Shown: positions 5,930 to 13,548, counted from the stretch's first letter. The stretch: DNA of 18,188 nt from JBHHYS01 sp046757645 (GCA_046757645.1 JBHHYS010000049.1:1-18188); one strand, 5' to 3'. Numbers and translations are program-made. The notes: generated from the letters alone by a model not told the origin.

Positions 5930-6952
5930 TCAGCGTTTTTTCGGGGGGAGGTGGGCTTTCTTGATTTTCACTAGGACGGTATAGTTGGGATCGACCAGCT
6001 GAGTGACGTTCGACTCCATCCCCACCGAGAGCAGTTCGTAGGCATCCAGAGGCGACAGGCCATAGTCGTCCACCAGCCACTGAATCAGTTCGCGGGAGGC
6101 GATACGCATGGCATCTTCCAGGGGGCGATAGCTGCCCACAGCCATCAGGTAGGTGTCGTCTTCGAGTCGTGGGGTGGTGATGCGCCGTGCTTTGATCAGG
6201 TCAACCCGGAGGGTCACGTTCATCGCCACCTCGGCGGCGGTGCCCGCAATTTCGCCCTCGCCCTGCACGGCATGGCCGTCACCCAGGTAGAGCAACGCCC
6301 CCGGGGCGTTCACCGGCAGGTAGACGGTGGTGCCGGGGCGGATATCCGGCGTGTCCAGATTGCCGCCGAAGAAGCCGGGGACAGTCGTGGCGCGGGCTTC
6401 GTCGGCCGCCGGGGCCACCCCCAGGCAGCCCAGGAAGGGACGCAGAGGCAGCTTGGCCTTGAAGTCGGAGTCCTGGGCCGAGAATTCCACTGTGCCTGCC
6501 TGCTTGTCGATGCGGTAGAACCAGGTACGCGCGGGGATGGGCTCGTCGAGCATGGGGGTATAGCGCGTCTGGGTGAGGGCGCCGAAGCCCGGCCCGACAA
6601 TCCCTACAGCAAACTCCTTGGCCGGTTCGACCCGGAGAAGATGAACTACGACGGTGTCGCCCGGCTCGGCGCCTTCGATATAGAAGGGGCCGGTGTTGGG
6701 ATTGGGGCGGAAGTCGGGCGGCAGGGTGTCGCCGGGTTGGTTCAAATGATCGCCCAGGGCGCTCTCTGTCCAGGTCTCGAGCGTGTCGCCCGGCTTGAGA
6801 GTGAGCACCGGCGGCGCGGTGGCAAAGGTGTATTTCAGCTCCTCTTTCTTGGGCACATACCTGTGCGTCGCCGCCGCTATGGGCGACACCGTAGCAAGAA
6901 TCAGCGCGAAAACGGAAGCGTAAAAAACAAAACTCAAAACTCGGCCAATCAT
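5930..6952 (-). CDS. Exported acetamidase/formamidase family protein
   Basis: A 340-residue protein of the FmdA/AmdA family, which hydrolyses short amides to ammonia and a carboxylate. Family segments are present: NTGPFYIEGAEPGDT (86-100), GGNLDT (196-201) and LGDGHAVQGEGE (223-234) with H227. Unlike the cytoplasmic enzymes, it begins with a signal peptide (hydrophobic residues 5-24, AAA cleavage region near 28), so it probably acts in the periplasm. The substrate is unknown. The frame can be opened at TTG 6973, but GGAAAGGAG lies 7 nt before ATG 6952, so I use that start. It lies 66 bp after the 62-aa membrane-protein gene and probably belongs to the threonine-degradation transcript. Confidence 0.9.
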   Translation of the reverse strand: MIGRVLSFVFYASVFALILATVSPIAAATHRYVPKKEELKYTFATAPPVLTLKPGDTLETWTESALGDHLNQPGDTLPPDFRPNPNTGPFYIEGAEPGDTVVVHLLRVEPAKEFAVGIVGPGFGALTQTRYTPMLDEPIPARTWFYRIDKQAGTVEFSAQDSDFKAKLPLRPFLGCLGVAPAADEARATTVPGFFGGNLDTPDIRPGTTVYLPVNAPGALLYLGDGHAVQGEGEIAGTAAEVAMNVTLRVDLIKARRITTPRLEDDTYLMAVGSYRPLEDAMRIASRELIQWLVDDYGLSPLDAYELLSVGMESNVTQLVDPNYTVLVKIKKAHLPPKKR

Positions 6953-7018
6953 CGAGGCACTCCTTTCCACCAAGTGGGCTTTGTCGGTTGGTGGCGACCC
7001 CTACAAATACGTAGCGCG

Positions 7019-7207
7019 TTACTCCTGTCCGGGGTCCAGTCGGCGCGGTGGAATTTTGTCCGCAACGTCCCCCATGAAGGTGAACACGACGGCACAGACA
7101 AAAAACATAGATGCTCCCGCGTAAAAGTTGTGCTGCCAGAGACCGAAGGACCCAGCGGCGAGAAAGATTATGATCCCAAGGTAAACTTTTTCCCCTGTTT
7201 CACGCAT
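7019..7207 (-). CDS. Small two-helix membrane protein (62 aa, unknown)
   Basis: No family recognised. The protein has a short charged start, hydrophobic helices at about residues 8-24 and 29-46, and a charged tail ending DKIPPRRLDPGQE, so it is probably an inner-membrane hairpin protein. The start ATG 7207 is well supported: AAGGAG lies 6 nt upstream. It lies 45 bp after the glycine C-acetyltransferase gene and before the acetamidase gene, all on the same strand. It might serve uptake or anchoring for this amine/amide pathway, but that is a guess from position only. Confidence 0.7.
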   Translation of the reverse strand: MRETGEKVYLGIIIFLAAGSFGLWQHNFYAGASMFFVCAVVFTFMGDVADKIPPRRLDPGQE

Positions 7208-7252
7208 GGTCGCTCCTTTCTGCTTGTTCTCTGGCGCCGGTTCAGAGTGTCG

Positions 7253-8458
7253 CTACAGGATACCAAGGCGACGGGCGACGCGACCCAGGATGGCGAGCGC
7301 CTCTTCCAGTTCTCTGCGCTTGTGGGTGGCGGTGACGATGGTGCGGATGCGGGCCTTGCCGTGGGGCACGGTGGGATAGCCGATGCTCTGGGCGAACACG
7401 CCCTCTTGGAACAACTGGCGGCTGAACTCGTGGGCGAGGGCGGCCTCGCCCACCAGGATGGGGGTGATGGGGGTTTCGCTCGCGCCGGTGTTGAAGCCCA
7501 GCTTGTAGAGCCGGCGCTTGAAGAACTTGGTGTTGTTCCACAGCTTCTTGATCAGCTTTTCGCCTTCGGGCGAATCGAGCAAGGCGAAGGCGGCCTGGCA
7601 GGTGGCGGTCACCGAGGGCGGGTGGGAGGTAGAAAAGAGGAAGGGCCGGGCGCGGTGGTAGAGGAATTCAATCAGGTCCCGCGCGCCGCAGACGTAGCCG
7701 CCCATGGAGCCGATGGCCTTGGAGAGCGTGCCCACCTGAACGTCCACTCGCCCGTGGACGCCGAAGTGATCAATGGTGCCGCGGCCCCCCCGGCCCAGCA
7801 CCCCGCTGGCGTGGGCGTCGTCCACCATCATGATGCAGTGGTATTTTTCCGCCAGCTCGCAGAGCGGGGGGAGGGGGGCGATGTCGCCATCCATAGAAAA
7901 AACGCCATCGGTGATGAGCAGCTTTCGCCCGCTCCAGTTCTGGCTCTCTTTGAGGATCTCTTCGCAGTGGTTGAGGTCCTTGTGGCGAAAGATTTTCCGG
8001 GTGGCTTTGGAGAGGCGGCCGCCATCGATGATGCTGGCGTGATTGAGCTCGTCGGAGATGATCAGGTCGCTCTCGCCCAGGATGGCCTGCACGGTGCCCG
8101 CGTTGGCGACGAAGCCGGACTGGAAGACCACGCAGGCTTCGGTGTTTTTAAAGCGGGCAATCTGCTCTTCGAGTTGCATATGAAGCTCCATGGTGCCGGC
8201 GATGGTGCGCACCGCGCCGGAGCCGACGCCATGGCTCTTGACGGCGGCCGCCGCAGCCTTCTTGAGGCCGCGGTGAGTGGTGAGGCCGAGATAGTTGTTG
8301 GAGGAGAGGTTGATGACGCGCTGGGCGTCGAAGGTGGCCACCGGAAGCTGCTCGCCCTGGAGCACGCGCAGTTTCTGGTAGAGCTTTTGCTCTTTGAGTT
8401 TTTCGAGCTCCTCCTGCAAGTAGTGCAACTGAGTTCGGGTGCCCGCCGGTGTGCTCAT
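7253..8458 (-). CDS. kbl: Glycine C-acetyltransferase (2-amino-3-ketobutyrate CoA ligase)
   Basis: A 401-residue PLP-dependent alpha-oxoamine synthase. With the upstream dehydrogenase it splits 2-amino-3-ketobutyrate with CoA into glycine and acetyl-CoA. Visible motifs are NNYLGL (54-59), DELNHASIIDG (136-146), the cofactor-binding DDAHASG (213-219) and the Schiff-base lysine K247 in GTLSKAIGSMGG. The family also includes BioF (8-amino-7-oxononanoate synthase); the adjacent threonine dehydrogenase makes Kbl much more likely. The frame extends upstream to 8644 within tdh, but AAGGAG lies just before ATG 8458, so the true start is there, 19 bp after the tdh stop codon. Confidence 0.93.
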   Translation of the reverse strand: MSTPAGTRTQLHYLQEELEKLKEQKLYQKLRVLQGEQLPVATFDAQRVINLSSNNYLGLTTHRGLKKAAAAAVKSHGVGSGAVRTIAGTMELHMQLEEQIARFKNTEACVVFQSGFVANAGTVQAILGESDLIISDELNHASIIDGGRLSKATRKIFRHKDLNHCEEILKESQNWSGRKLLITDGVFSMDGDIAPLPPLCELAEKYHCIMMVDDAHASGVLGRGGRGTIDHFGVHGRVDVQVGTLSKAIGSMGGYVCGARDLIEFLYHRARPFLFSTSHPPSVTATCQAAFALLDSPEGEKLIKKLWNNTKFFKRRLYKLGFNTGASETPITPILVGEAALAHEFSRQLFQEGVFAQSIGYPTVPHGKARIRTIVTATHKRRELEEALAILGRVARRLGIL

Positions 8459-8477
8459 CGTAGGGTCTCCTTCCGGC

Positions 8478-9533
8478 TTAATTCGGGACGCCGTTGGGAT
8501 AGAGGAGAATCTTGGAGGCCTGGCCTTTGGCGAGGAGGTCAAAGGCGGTGTCGAAGCGCTCCAGGGGGAGGCGCTCACTGATGATGGGCTCGAGGTCGAG
8601 CGCGCCCGCCTTGAGCAGGGCCAGCATCCGGTACCAGGTGTCATACATCCGCCGCCCGAAGATGCCCTGCACGGTAGCGCACTTGAAGATGACGTCAGGC
8701 ACCAGGTCCAGCGTGACCGGCTCGGTCGGCAGGCCGAGCAGGGAGATGCGGCCGCCGGCCCGCAACATCTGGAAGGCCTGTTGGATCGCCTTGGGGTTCC
8801 CGCTCATCTCCAGCACCACATCGGCGCCCGCCCCGGCAGTGGCCGCGCGGACGGCGGCCACGGCATCGGTGGTCTGGGGATTGAAGACGGCGTGCGCCCC
8901 CACGCGTTCGGCCAATTTGATGCGCTCCGGCTTGATCTCGATAGCGTAGACGGCGGTGGCCCCGCAGGCCTTGGCGACTTCAATCGCAAACAGGCCGATG
9001 GGGCCACAGCCCACCACGGCGACGCTCTGTCCGGCGATTTCGCCGGCGAGCACGGTGTGGACGGCGTTGCCCAGGGGGTCGAGCACGGCGGCGTAGTCGC
9101 GGGGAATGGCCGGGTCGAGGGGGATGATGTTCGAGGCCGGAATCTTGACGAACTCGGCGAAGCAGCCGTCGCGGTCAATGCCGATGATTTTCAGGTTCTG
9201 GCAGATGTGCTGCTGGCCCAGGCGACACTGCAAGCAGTGGCCGCAGGCCACGTGCATCTCAGCGCTGACGAACTGTTTGGGCTTGATGGCTTGCACTTCG
9301 CTCCCCACCGCTTCCACCGTGCCGCAGAACTCGTGGCCGAAGATCAGGGGCGGGTGGATGCGCTGGCGCATCACCGGATCCCACGAATAGATGTGCAGGT
9401 CGGTGCCGCAGATGGAGGCCGCCTGGACGCTCACCAGCACGTCATTGGGGCCCAGCGCCGGGCGAGGCCGACGCGCCAGTGAAGCCCCGGGGGCCCGACG
9501 GGTCTTCAGCAGAGCTTTCATGGTTGGGGGCAT
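8478..9533 (-). CDS. tdh: L-threonine 3-dehydrogenase (zinc-dependent)
   Basis: A 351-residue medium-chain dehydrogenase oxidising threonine to 2-amino-3-ketobutyrate with NAD+. Catalytic zinc ligands C42 (ICGTDLHIY) and H67-E68 (GHE) are present. Structural zinc cysteines are C97, C100, C103 and C111. The Rossmann motif is GCGPIG (175-180), and DPLGNAVHT (152-160) is typical of threonine dehydrogenase. kbl follows 19 bp downstream, the standard tdh-kbl pairing, which supports the substrate call. Two starts are possible: ATG 9533 or ATG 9521 (MKALLKT, closer to typical family starts); neither has a clear ribosome binding site. No strong promoter was recognised in the 122 bp upstream. Confidence 0.93.
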   Translation of the reverse strand: MPPTMKALLKTRRAPGASLARRPRPALGPNDVLVSVQAASICGTDLHIYSWDPVMRQRIHPPLIFGHEFCGTVEAVGSEVQAIKPKQFVSAEMHVACGHCLQCRLGQQHICQNLKIIGIDRDGCFAEFVKIPASNIIPLDPAIPRDYAAVLDPLGNAVHTVLAGEIAGQSVAVVGCGPIGLFAIEVAKACGATAVYAIEIKPERIKLAERVGAHAVFNPQTTDAVAAVRAATAGAGADVVLEMSGNPKAIQQAFQMLRAGGRISLLGLPTEPVTLDLVPDVIFKCATVQGIFGRRMYDTWYRMLALLKAGALDLEPIISERLPLERFDTAFDLLAKGQASKILLYPNGVPN

Positions 9534-9655
9534 AGAAGTTCAGCCGACAGGGCCGCGCAGAGAAACTCATCTTAGCACAAAATGGCAAACTCGAAGCCCG
9601 CACTCAGGCGGCGGACTCGCACACTCGGGGGCGCGGGAGAGAGGGTGAGGGCGGT

Positions 9656-10138
9656 TTACATCACGCGTTTGCGAAGGTTGTCGAGGGCTTCGCGGGCAAG
9701 CTCGTATTTGGGGGCGACGGCCAGCGCCTGCTCGAAGCAGGCGCGCGCCCGGTTCAGCATGTCCTTGGAGAGATAGACGCGGCCGAGGTTGTAGTAGGGG
9801 TAGTGGGCGGACTCGTAGCGCTTGGCCTGGATAGCCTGCTCGAGCCAGGGAATGGCCTCATCGTACTGCCCTTTTTCGATGAGGTAGGCGCCAATGTCGT
9901 TGTAGGGATTGCCGAACTCGGAGTCGACCTGAATCGCCTTCTTGCACTCCTCGATGGCCTGGTCAGTCTTCCCCTGAAAATGATAGGTCCAGCCCAAAAA
10001 CGTATAGGCTTCCGCGGTGGGGTAGGAGTCGATGGAGCGGTGGTAGAGTTCGACCGCCAAGTCGTATTCTCCCTCCCTCTGACGCTTGTAGGCTTCCTGG
10101 AGCAACTCCCACGCGCGTGCCAGCCGTTCGAGATTCAT
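9656..10138 (-). CDS. Cytoplasmic TPR-repeat protein
   Basis: A 160-residue protein made almost wholly of tetratricopeptide repeats. Successive units are visible around residues 10-40, 41-75, 78-112 and 116-150, with the usual small/aromatic pattern (for example AYTFLGWTYHFQGKTDQAIEECKKAI). No signal peptide is present. TPRs mediate protein-protein contacts; the partner is unknown. The open frame runs far upstream, but ATG 10138 follows a GGGGAGGGG site about 11 nt away and opens the protein at MNLERLARAWELL. It is divergent from the membrane-protein gene and shares a palindrome-bearing intergenic region with it. Confidence 0.85.
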   Translation of the reverse strand: MNLERLARAWELLQEAYKRQREGEYDLAVELYHRSIDSYPTAEAYTFLGWTYHFQGKTDQAIEECKKAIQVDSEFGNPYNDIGAYLIEKGQYDEAIPWLEQAIQAKRYESAHYPYYNLGRVYLSKDMLNRARACFEQALAVAPKYELAREALDNLRKRVM

Positions 10139-10189
10139 CCCGGACTGTTCCCCTCCCCGGTGGCTGGGCTGTGAGTAACACACGCCCCC

Positions 10190-10204
10190 GGCGTTGTCAA
10201 CGCC
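10190..10204. promoter_or_regulatory. Perfect palindrome in the divergent intergenic region (operator-like)
   Basis: GGCGTTG-T-CAACGCC is a 15-bp perfect palindrome. It contains TTGACA on the minus strand (10200-10195) and TTGTCA on the plus strand (10194-10199), either of which could serve as a -35 element. A second hairpin, CCGCC (10203-10207) with GGCGG (10212-10216), overlaps its end. Confidence 0.4.
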
Positions 10205-10220
10205 GCCTGCTGGCGGTAGG

Positions 10221-10748
10221 ATGCTTGCCTTGGGGTGGGAGGGTGTTTTCATTCCTGGCCTGCTTGAGCTTACCTGGATCTTTGCCGCCGGGACGGTAGT
10301 CACTCTGGGGCTGGTGGCGCTCGTCCGCGCCGGGCTCAGGGCGGCGCTCGAGCCCCAGGGCCACCGCCTGGACCGCTGGCGGCGGGTGTGGCTCCATCCC
10401 GAGCGGGAGCTGGCTCTTCTCCTGGAGGTCATCCTGGTGTTGGCGTTCGTGTTCAACTTTGTGGAGCGCTACGCTTTGCCTATGTGGGCGACGCCGGTGG
10501 TGGTGGGTCTGTGGGCGCTGCACCTGCCAACCGACTTCTGGGCGTGGCTGCGGTGCCGCCGCCACCCCGAGAGCACACGAGAGCTGCACGAGCGCGGGTT
10601 CCTGCGGCTGGAGCTCGGGCCGCTGTGGCTGCGCGCTCTGGTGGGGTTGGTAGCCGCGGGTGTTTATCTTTTGATTCCGCCCCTGCGCAGCTTCCTGGAT
10701 ATAATGATGGGTGTAGTCCTGGCCGGGTTCGAGCGCTGGTTTGTCTGA
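10221..10748 (+). CDS. Multi-pass inner-membrane protein of unknown function
   Basis: A protein of about 175 residues with no recognised family. Hydrophobic segments are near residues 10-36, 60-76, 85-102 and 135-172 (the last probably two helices). Between them lie an Arg-rich loop (HRLDRWRRVWLHPERE) and a CRRHPESTRELHERG loop, both probably cytoplasmic. It may be a small scaffold or sensor membrane protein; the sequence gives no catalytic motif. The start is uncertain: the frame opens at TTG 10194, while ATG 10221 is the first ATG but has only a weak GGTAGG site. The next gene follows 12 bp downstream and is probably translated from the same message. Confidence 0.65.
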   Translation: MLALGWEGVFIPGLLELTWIFAAGTVVTLGLVALVRAGLRAALEPQGHRLDRWRRVWLHPERELALLLEVILVLAFVFNFVERYALPMWATPVVVGLWALHLPTDFWAWLRCRRHPESTRELHERGFLRLELGPLWLRALVGLVAAGVYLLIPPLRSFLDIMMGVVLAGFERWFV

Positions 10749-10760
10749 GGAGAGGGAACC

Positions 10761-11000
10761 ATGACCGACCTGAGAGCAGAAGAGATCAAGCGGCGCCTGC
10801 GTGAAGGCGATTACCTGGAGCTGTCCTCCGCTGCCGGCACATTCGAGGTCTGGGCTGAGCCCTTCGGCAATCCGCCGCAGGTCTTCTATGAGGGCGAGCC
10901 CTACGCGATGGAGGCGATTGACGAAGTGGTGGCGAAGATATTGAGCTCGCTCGAATCGGGAGAAGTCCGCTGCCGCTGGGTGGGCAAGCGCGACGACTAG
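10761..11000 (+). CDS. Small acidic soluble protein (79 aa, unknown)
   Basis: A 79-residue protein without a recognised domain. It is acidic, lacks membrane segments and appears to alternate a helix (TDLRAEEIKRRLREGD), strands (YLELSSAAGTFEVWAEP) and a final helix before CRWVGKRDD. The start is well supported by GAGGAGAGGG immediately upstream of ATG 10761. It lies 12 bp behind the membrane-protein gene, so the two form a likely pair in one transcript. A small hairpin (GGCGG 11027-11031, CCGCC 11036-11040) follows the stop codon but lacks a T-run. Confidence 0.7.
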   Translation: MTDLRAEEIKRRLREGDYLELSSAAGTFEVWAEPFGNPPQVFYEGEPYAMEAIDEVVAKILSSLESGEVRCRWVGKRDD

Positions 11001-11230
11001 CTTTCCCCTCCCTCTCCCGCAGAATAGGCGGCCGACCGCCCTCCTCATAATTTGTCTTGAGGCTGGGGCAAGTTTAGGCTCTCGACCCTCGACGCCTTCC
11101 GACGCGCTGTTTGCCCGCTGGGGGAGCCCGGGGGGTGGCGGTTGTTTAGGTGGGTCGCGGACAGCTCTCCCCGGGGGAGCCACTCGCTCCCTTCTCGGGT
11201 CGATGGGTGGAAGGGGGAGTTTCTCTGGGC

Positions 11231-12268
11231 CTAGTTGCCCGGGGGCGGCGGGGATTGGCGCATCAGTTCCCGTTGCTTGCGCACTCGAGGGCTCAAGGGG
11301 TTGTCGGGGTAAAGCTCGAGAAACTCATCCAGTTCCGCCAGCGCCGCAGCATAGTCCCGCCGGGCGATGCACAGGTTGTAGACGAGCAGATGAATGGACG
11401 GCAGCTCACTGTGCAACGCATGGGCCCGGTGGGCGTGCTGGTAGCCTTCTTCAATCTTCCGCAGTTGCAGGTAGGCCTTTGCCAGTTCGTAGTGAGCCTG
11501 CCAGGCGTGCGCATTCAGCTTGAGGGCTCGCTGCAAAACCTGGACGGCCTGCTCAGCTTCCCTCTGGTGGTTGTAGACCGTGCCCAGGACCATCAGGGCG
11601 CGGCCGTTCTGGGGGTAGACGGCGATGGCGGTTTCGAGCACCTGCTGGGCCTCGTCAAACTCCTGCTGTTGGAGGTGAGCCAGGCCCATCTGCACGTAGG
11701 CTTCGTCGTAATCGGCGTAGAGCTCGATGGCCTGGCGAAAGTAGGGGAGGCTGCGCTCGGTCCTGCGCTTTTCGTGCAGCTCGCGAATCCCCTTCGCGAA
11801 AGCCTTGCGGGCTTTAGCGGGAATCTTGAGTTCGCGCACAGAAACGGCCTTGCCGGCGGGCTTGCTGGTTGGCTGGTTTTGTTGCTTGAGGAGGATGGTG
11901 GTGTCGCGGCGGGAGCCGAGGTAGAGGTCCACCCGCGCCCGCACCACGTCGTAGCCTTCGTGGGTAACCTCAACAATGTAGACGGCGCGGGGCAGCCGTT
12001 GGAATTCAAACTCCCCCCCGTTGTCCGTGAAAGTGAACCCTACAAGAGACCCGCCGCTCCCGAAGAGCTTGACCTGAACCCGCTCCGCCCTCTTCATCGT
12101 GTCGCCATAGAGGACCTGCCCGGCAAGGTAGAACGAGCGTGCGGGCAGCCGCGTGCGGACCCGGCTGCCGGTGGGCGGCCGGGGCCGCGGTCCGGTTCGC
12201 TGGGCATCGGCGAAATTGATCAGCGAAAACAGGACTACCGCCAAGACTCCAATGCGGCGGAGTACCAT
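11231..12268 (-). CDS. Exported carboxypeptidase-regulatory-like / TPR protein
   Basis: A 345-residue exported protein. Residues 1-22 form a signal peptide ending near ADA-Q. A Pro/Arg-rich linker follows, then a carboxypeptidase-regulatory-like beta sandwich (about 46-128; GQVLYGDTMKR...VKLFGSGG...TDNGGEFEFQRLPRAVYIVEVTHEGY). Four to five TPRs follow at about 155-322, and the protein ends SPPPPGN. This domain combination recurs in Acidobacteriota; it probably binds partners in the periplasm or at the outer membrane, but the function is unknown. ATG 12268 follows a GGGAGAG site; the upstream extension to 12325 is rejected. It lies downstream of another exported-protein gene, separated by a terminator-like hairpin. 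Confidence 0.87.
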   Translation of the reverse strand: MVLRRIGVLAVVLFSLINFADAQRTGPRPRPPTGSRVRTRLPARSFYLAGQVLYGDTMKRAERVQVKLFGSGGSLVGFTFTDNGGEFEFQRLPRAVYIVEVTHEGYDVVRARVDLYLGSRRDTTILLKQQNQPTSKPAGKAVSVRELKIPAKARKAFAKGIRELHEKRRTERSLPYFRQAIELYADYDEAYVQMGLAHLQQQEFDEAQQVLETAIAVYPQNGRALMVLGTVYNHQREAEQAVQVLQRALKLNAHAWQAHYELAKAYLQLRKIEEGYQHAHRAHALHSELPSIHLLVYNLCIARRDYAAALAELDEFLELYPDNPLSPRVRKQRELMRQSPPPPGN

Positions 12269-12325
12269 GGCTACTCTCCCGGAAAGGCTTGTTCCTTTAT
12301 TACCCCTCAACACCGTCCAAGGCAA

Positions 12326-12355
12326 GAAGAAAAATTGCTCCGCCTCCGGCGGTGC
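12326..12355 (-). terminator. Intrinsic terminator between two exported-protein genes
   Basis: On the minus strand, GC-A-CCGCC (12355-12348 region) pairs with GGCGG-A-GC (12344-12337) around a 3-nt loop. It is followed at once by AATTTTTCTTCTT (12336-12324). It would end transcripts of the upstream 257-aa gene before the TPR gene. Confidence 0.6.
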
Positions 12356-12390
12356 GGGCGGCCCCAGGAACCTCGGCGGCGCCCCACCCC

Positions 12391-13164
12391 TTAGAGGTCA
12401 CGTTCGCCACCGAGCGTCATCCGCTTCAACTCGAACGAGGTCTTGATCTTGATCTTGGCCTTTTTCACCTCACAGCGAAATTCCACCTTCTTTTCGTCGG
12501 GCCGGATGAGGGGTTCCCCCGACTCCAGTGCTCGCGGGAAGATGAAGTTCACCTCGGCTATCTTCTCCTCCGGGCCCCTGCGGGCAATTTGGACGTCCTG
12601 GGGCCGGAGCTTTATCTTCTTCTGCTTCTTGGCCCGGAGGTAGGTGTGAGCCTTCAATTCCTCGGCATCGATCTGGCCAAAGGCTGAGAGGTCGAGCCCG
12701 ATGATGGTGATGACGAAATTCGTGACCGGCTGCTGCAGGTCTTGCTCGACCTGCTCGGGCGTGGCCATGCCCTGCAGCACTTGGCTTCGGGCCAGGGCGC
12801 GCCGCACCGTCTTCGCCGAGCGCCAAATCACAAAGTAGATGGTGGGACCGCGTCCGCGCTGTGCGGCGTCACCGCTGGGCGCACGCGTCAGCGACCCGGA
12901 GGGGCGCGAGCCGCCCCCGCCCCCCGTACCCATCGGGCCCCCCATCCCGGAGCCTCCGGCTTGAGGTTGCCCGGGAGGGCCCAAACCGCGGCCGCCTGGC
13001 TGCCCTCCGATCTGCACCTTGTGGCTCCACGCCGAGCGGGTGAGGATGGTTGCCACTTCCTTCTGCGTCCATTCCTGGTAAGGTTTGTCTTCCCAGAATT
13101 TCCCTGCTGTGAGCGCCAACGCGCTCCCCATCACGATGAGGACACTCAGCACTATCCTTCTCAT
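12391..13164 (-). CDS. Exported Gly-rich protein with FWEDKPYQEWTQKE motif (unknown)
   Basis: A 257-residue protein. Residues 1-20 look like a signal peptide. The mature N-terminus begins KFWEDKPYQEWTQKEVATILTRSAW (22-46). I recognise this W-x(n)-W-T/S-x-x-E-x-x-x-I-L-T-x-S-x-W pattern as recurring in secreted proteins of Acidobacteriota, without a function. A Gly/Pro/Gln-rich low-complexity stretch follows (about 53-106). Then comes a conserved-looking domain opening IYFVIWRSAKTVRRALARSQVL and ending in Lys-rich strands (KKVEFRCEVKKAKIKIKTSFELKRMTL). No catalytic motif is visible. ATG 13164 follows a GGGAG site; the upstream in-frame start at 13239 is rejected. It is divergent from the TonB receptor across a 439-bp gap. 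Confidence 0.8.
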   Translation of the reverse strand: MRRIVLSVLIVMGSALALTAGKFWEDKPYQEWTQKEVATILTRSAWSHKVQIGGQPGGRGLGPPGQPQAGGSGMGGPMGTGGGGGSRPSGSLTRAPSGDAAQRGRGPTIYFVIWRSAKTVRRALARSQVLQGMATPEQVEQDLQQPVTNFVITIIGLDLSAFGQIDAEELKAHTYLRAKKQKKIKLRPQDVQIARRGPEEKIAEVNFIFPRALESGEPLIRPDEKKVEFRCEVKKAKIKIKTSFELKRMTLGGERDL

Positions 13165-13410
13165 TCTTCGCTCTCCCTTTGTCCCTCGATTTGGAGCTTG
13201 CCTGGCCATCGCGCTGCGCCCTGACCACTTCCGCCCCATAATACCTCACCCTCCTGCCTTCGCCACAGCCTACTTCGGGGGGACTCTTGCCCGAACGCCT
13301 GGAGCGAGCGGGCACTGTTCGCTCTCAAATGGCTCGACTAGCCTGCCTCAACAATGGCTGTCAAGGCGGTGAGGGTAAATTTTGATTTTGGTATTCTGCA
13401 TCGGCAACCG

Positions 13411-13426
13411 CTATGAGTTTTCATAG
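13411..13426. promoter_or_regulatory. Inverted repeat, candidate enhancer-binding site
   Basis: CTATGA-GTTT-TCATAG is a perfect inverted repeat. Its centre lies about 140 bp before the start of transcription predicted from the sigma54 promoter, a usual position for sites bound by sigma54 activators. Confidence 0.4.
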
Positions 13427-13476
13427 ATCCGACCGGGAGATGGTGAGGATAATATGGGCGAAGCAGGAAGACAGCT

Positions 13477-13509
13477 AATGTAACTATTTTAGTATTTGTT
13501 ACTTACATT
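13477..13509. promoter_or_regulatory. AT-rich inverted repeat upstream of the sigma54 promoter
   Basis: AATGTAA (13477-13483) and TTACATT (13503-13509) are perfect inverted arms. A nested GTAAC (13480-13484) / GTTAC (13498-13502) pairing is also possible. It could be an activator site or a bend site such as one for IHF. Confidence 0.35.
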
Positions 13510-13532
13510 CACATAATCGGAAGGTGTCTTTT

Positions 13533-13548
13533 TGGCACAGCGGTTGCA
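13533..13548 (+). promoter_or_regulatory. Sigma54 (-24/-12) promoter of the TonB receptor gene
   Basis: TGGCAC-AGCGG-TTGCA has the invariant GG (13534-13535) and GC (13546-13547) with the required 10 bp between them, and matches the TGGCAC/TTGC consensus almost perfectly. Transcription would start near 13559, 45 bp before ATG 13604. It needs an ATP-driven activator, which is not encoded in this window. Confidence 0.8.

Noticed and set aside
6272..8581. 769-aa open frame on the plus strand
   Set aside because: It is the GC-rich shadow of the acetamidase, small membrane protein and kbl genes on the other strand, which carry clear motifs and ribosome binding sites.
8439..9482. 347-aa plus-strand frame
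   Set aside because: Antisense shadow of tdh; no recognisable domain.
10194..10222. TTGTCA-N17-TAGGAT as a promoter for the membrane-protein gene
   Set aside because: Its predicted transcription start (about 10229) falls after the first ATG, and the -10 matches only four of six bases; kept only as part of the palindrome observation.
10197..11183. 328-aa minus-strand frame
   Set aside because: It overlaps two plus-strand genes with good evidence and reads as Pro/Gln/Arg-rich shadow sequence.
11001..11230. Possible genes or RNA in the 230-bp convergent gap
   Set aside because: Only short GC-rich inverted repeats are visible; no coding frame with a ribosome binding site and no convincing terminator T-run.
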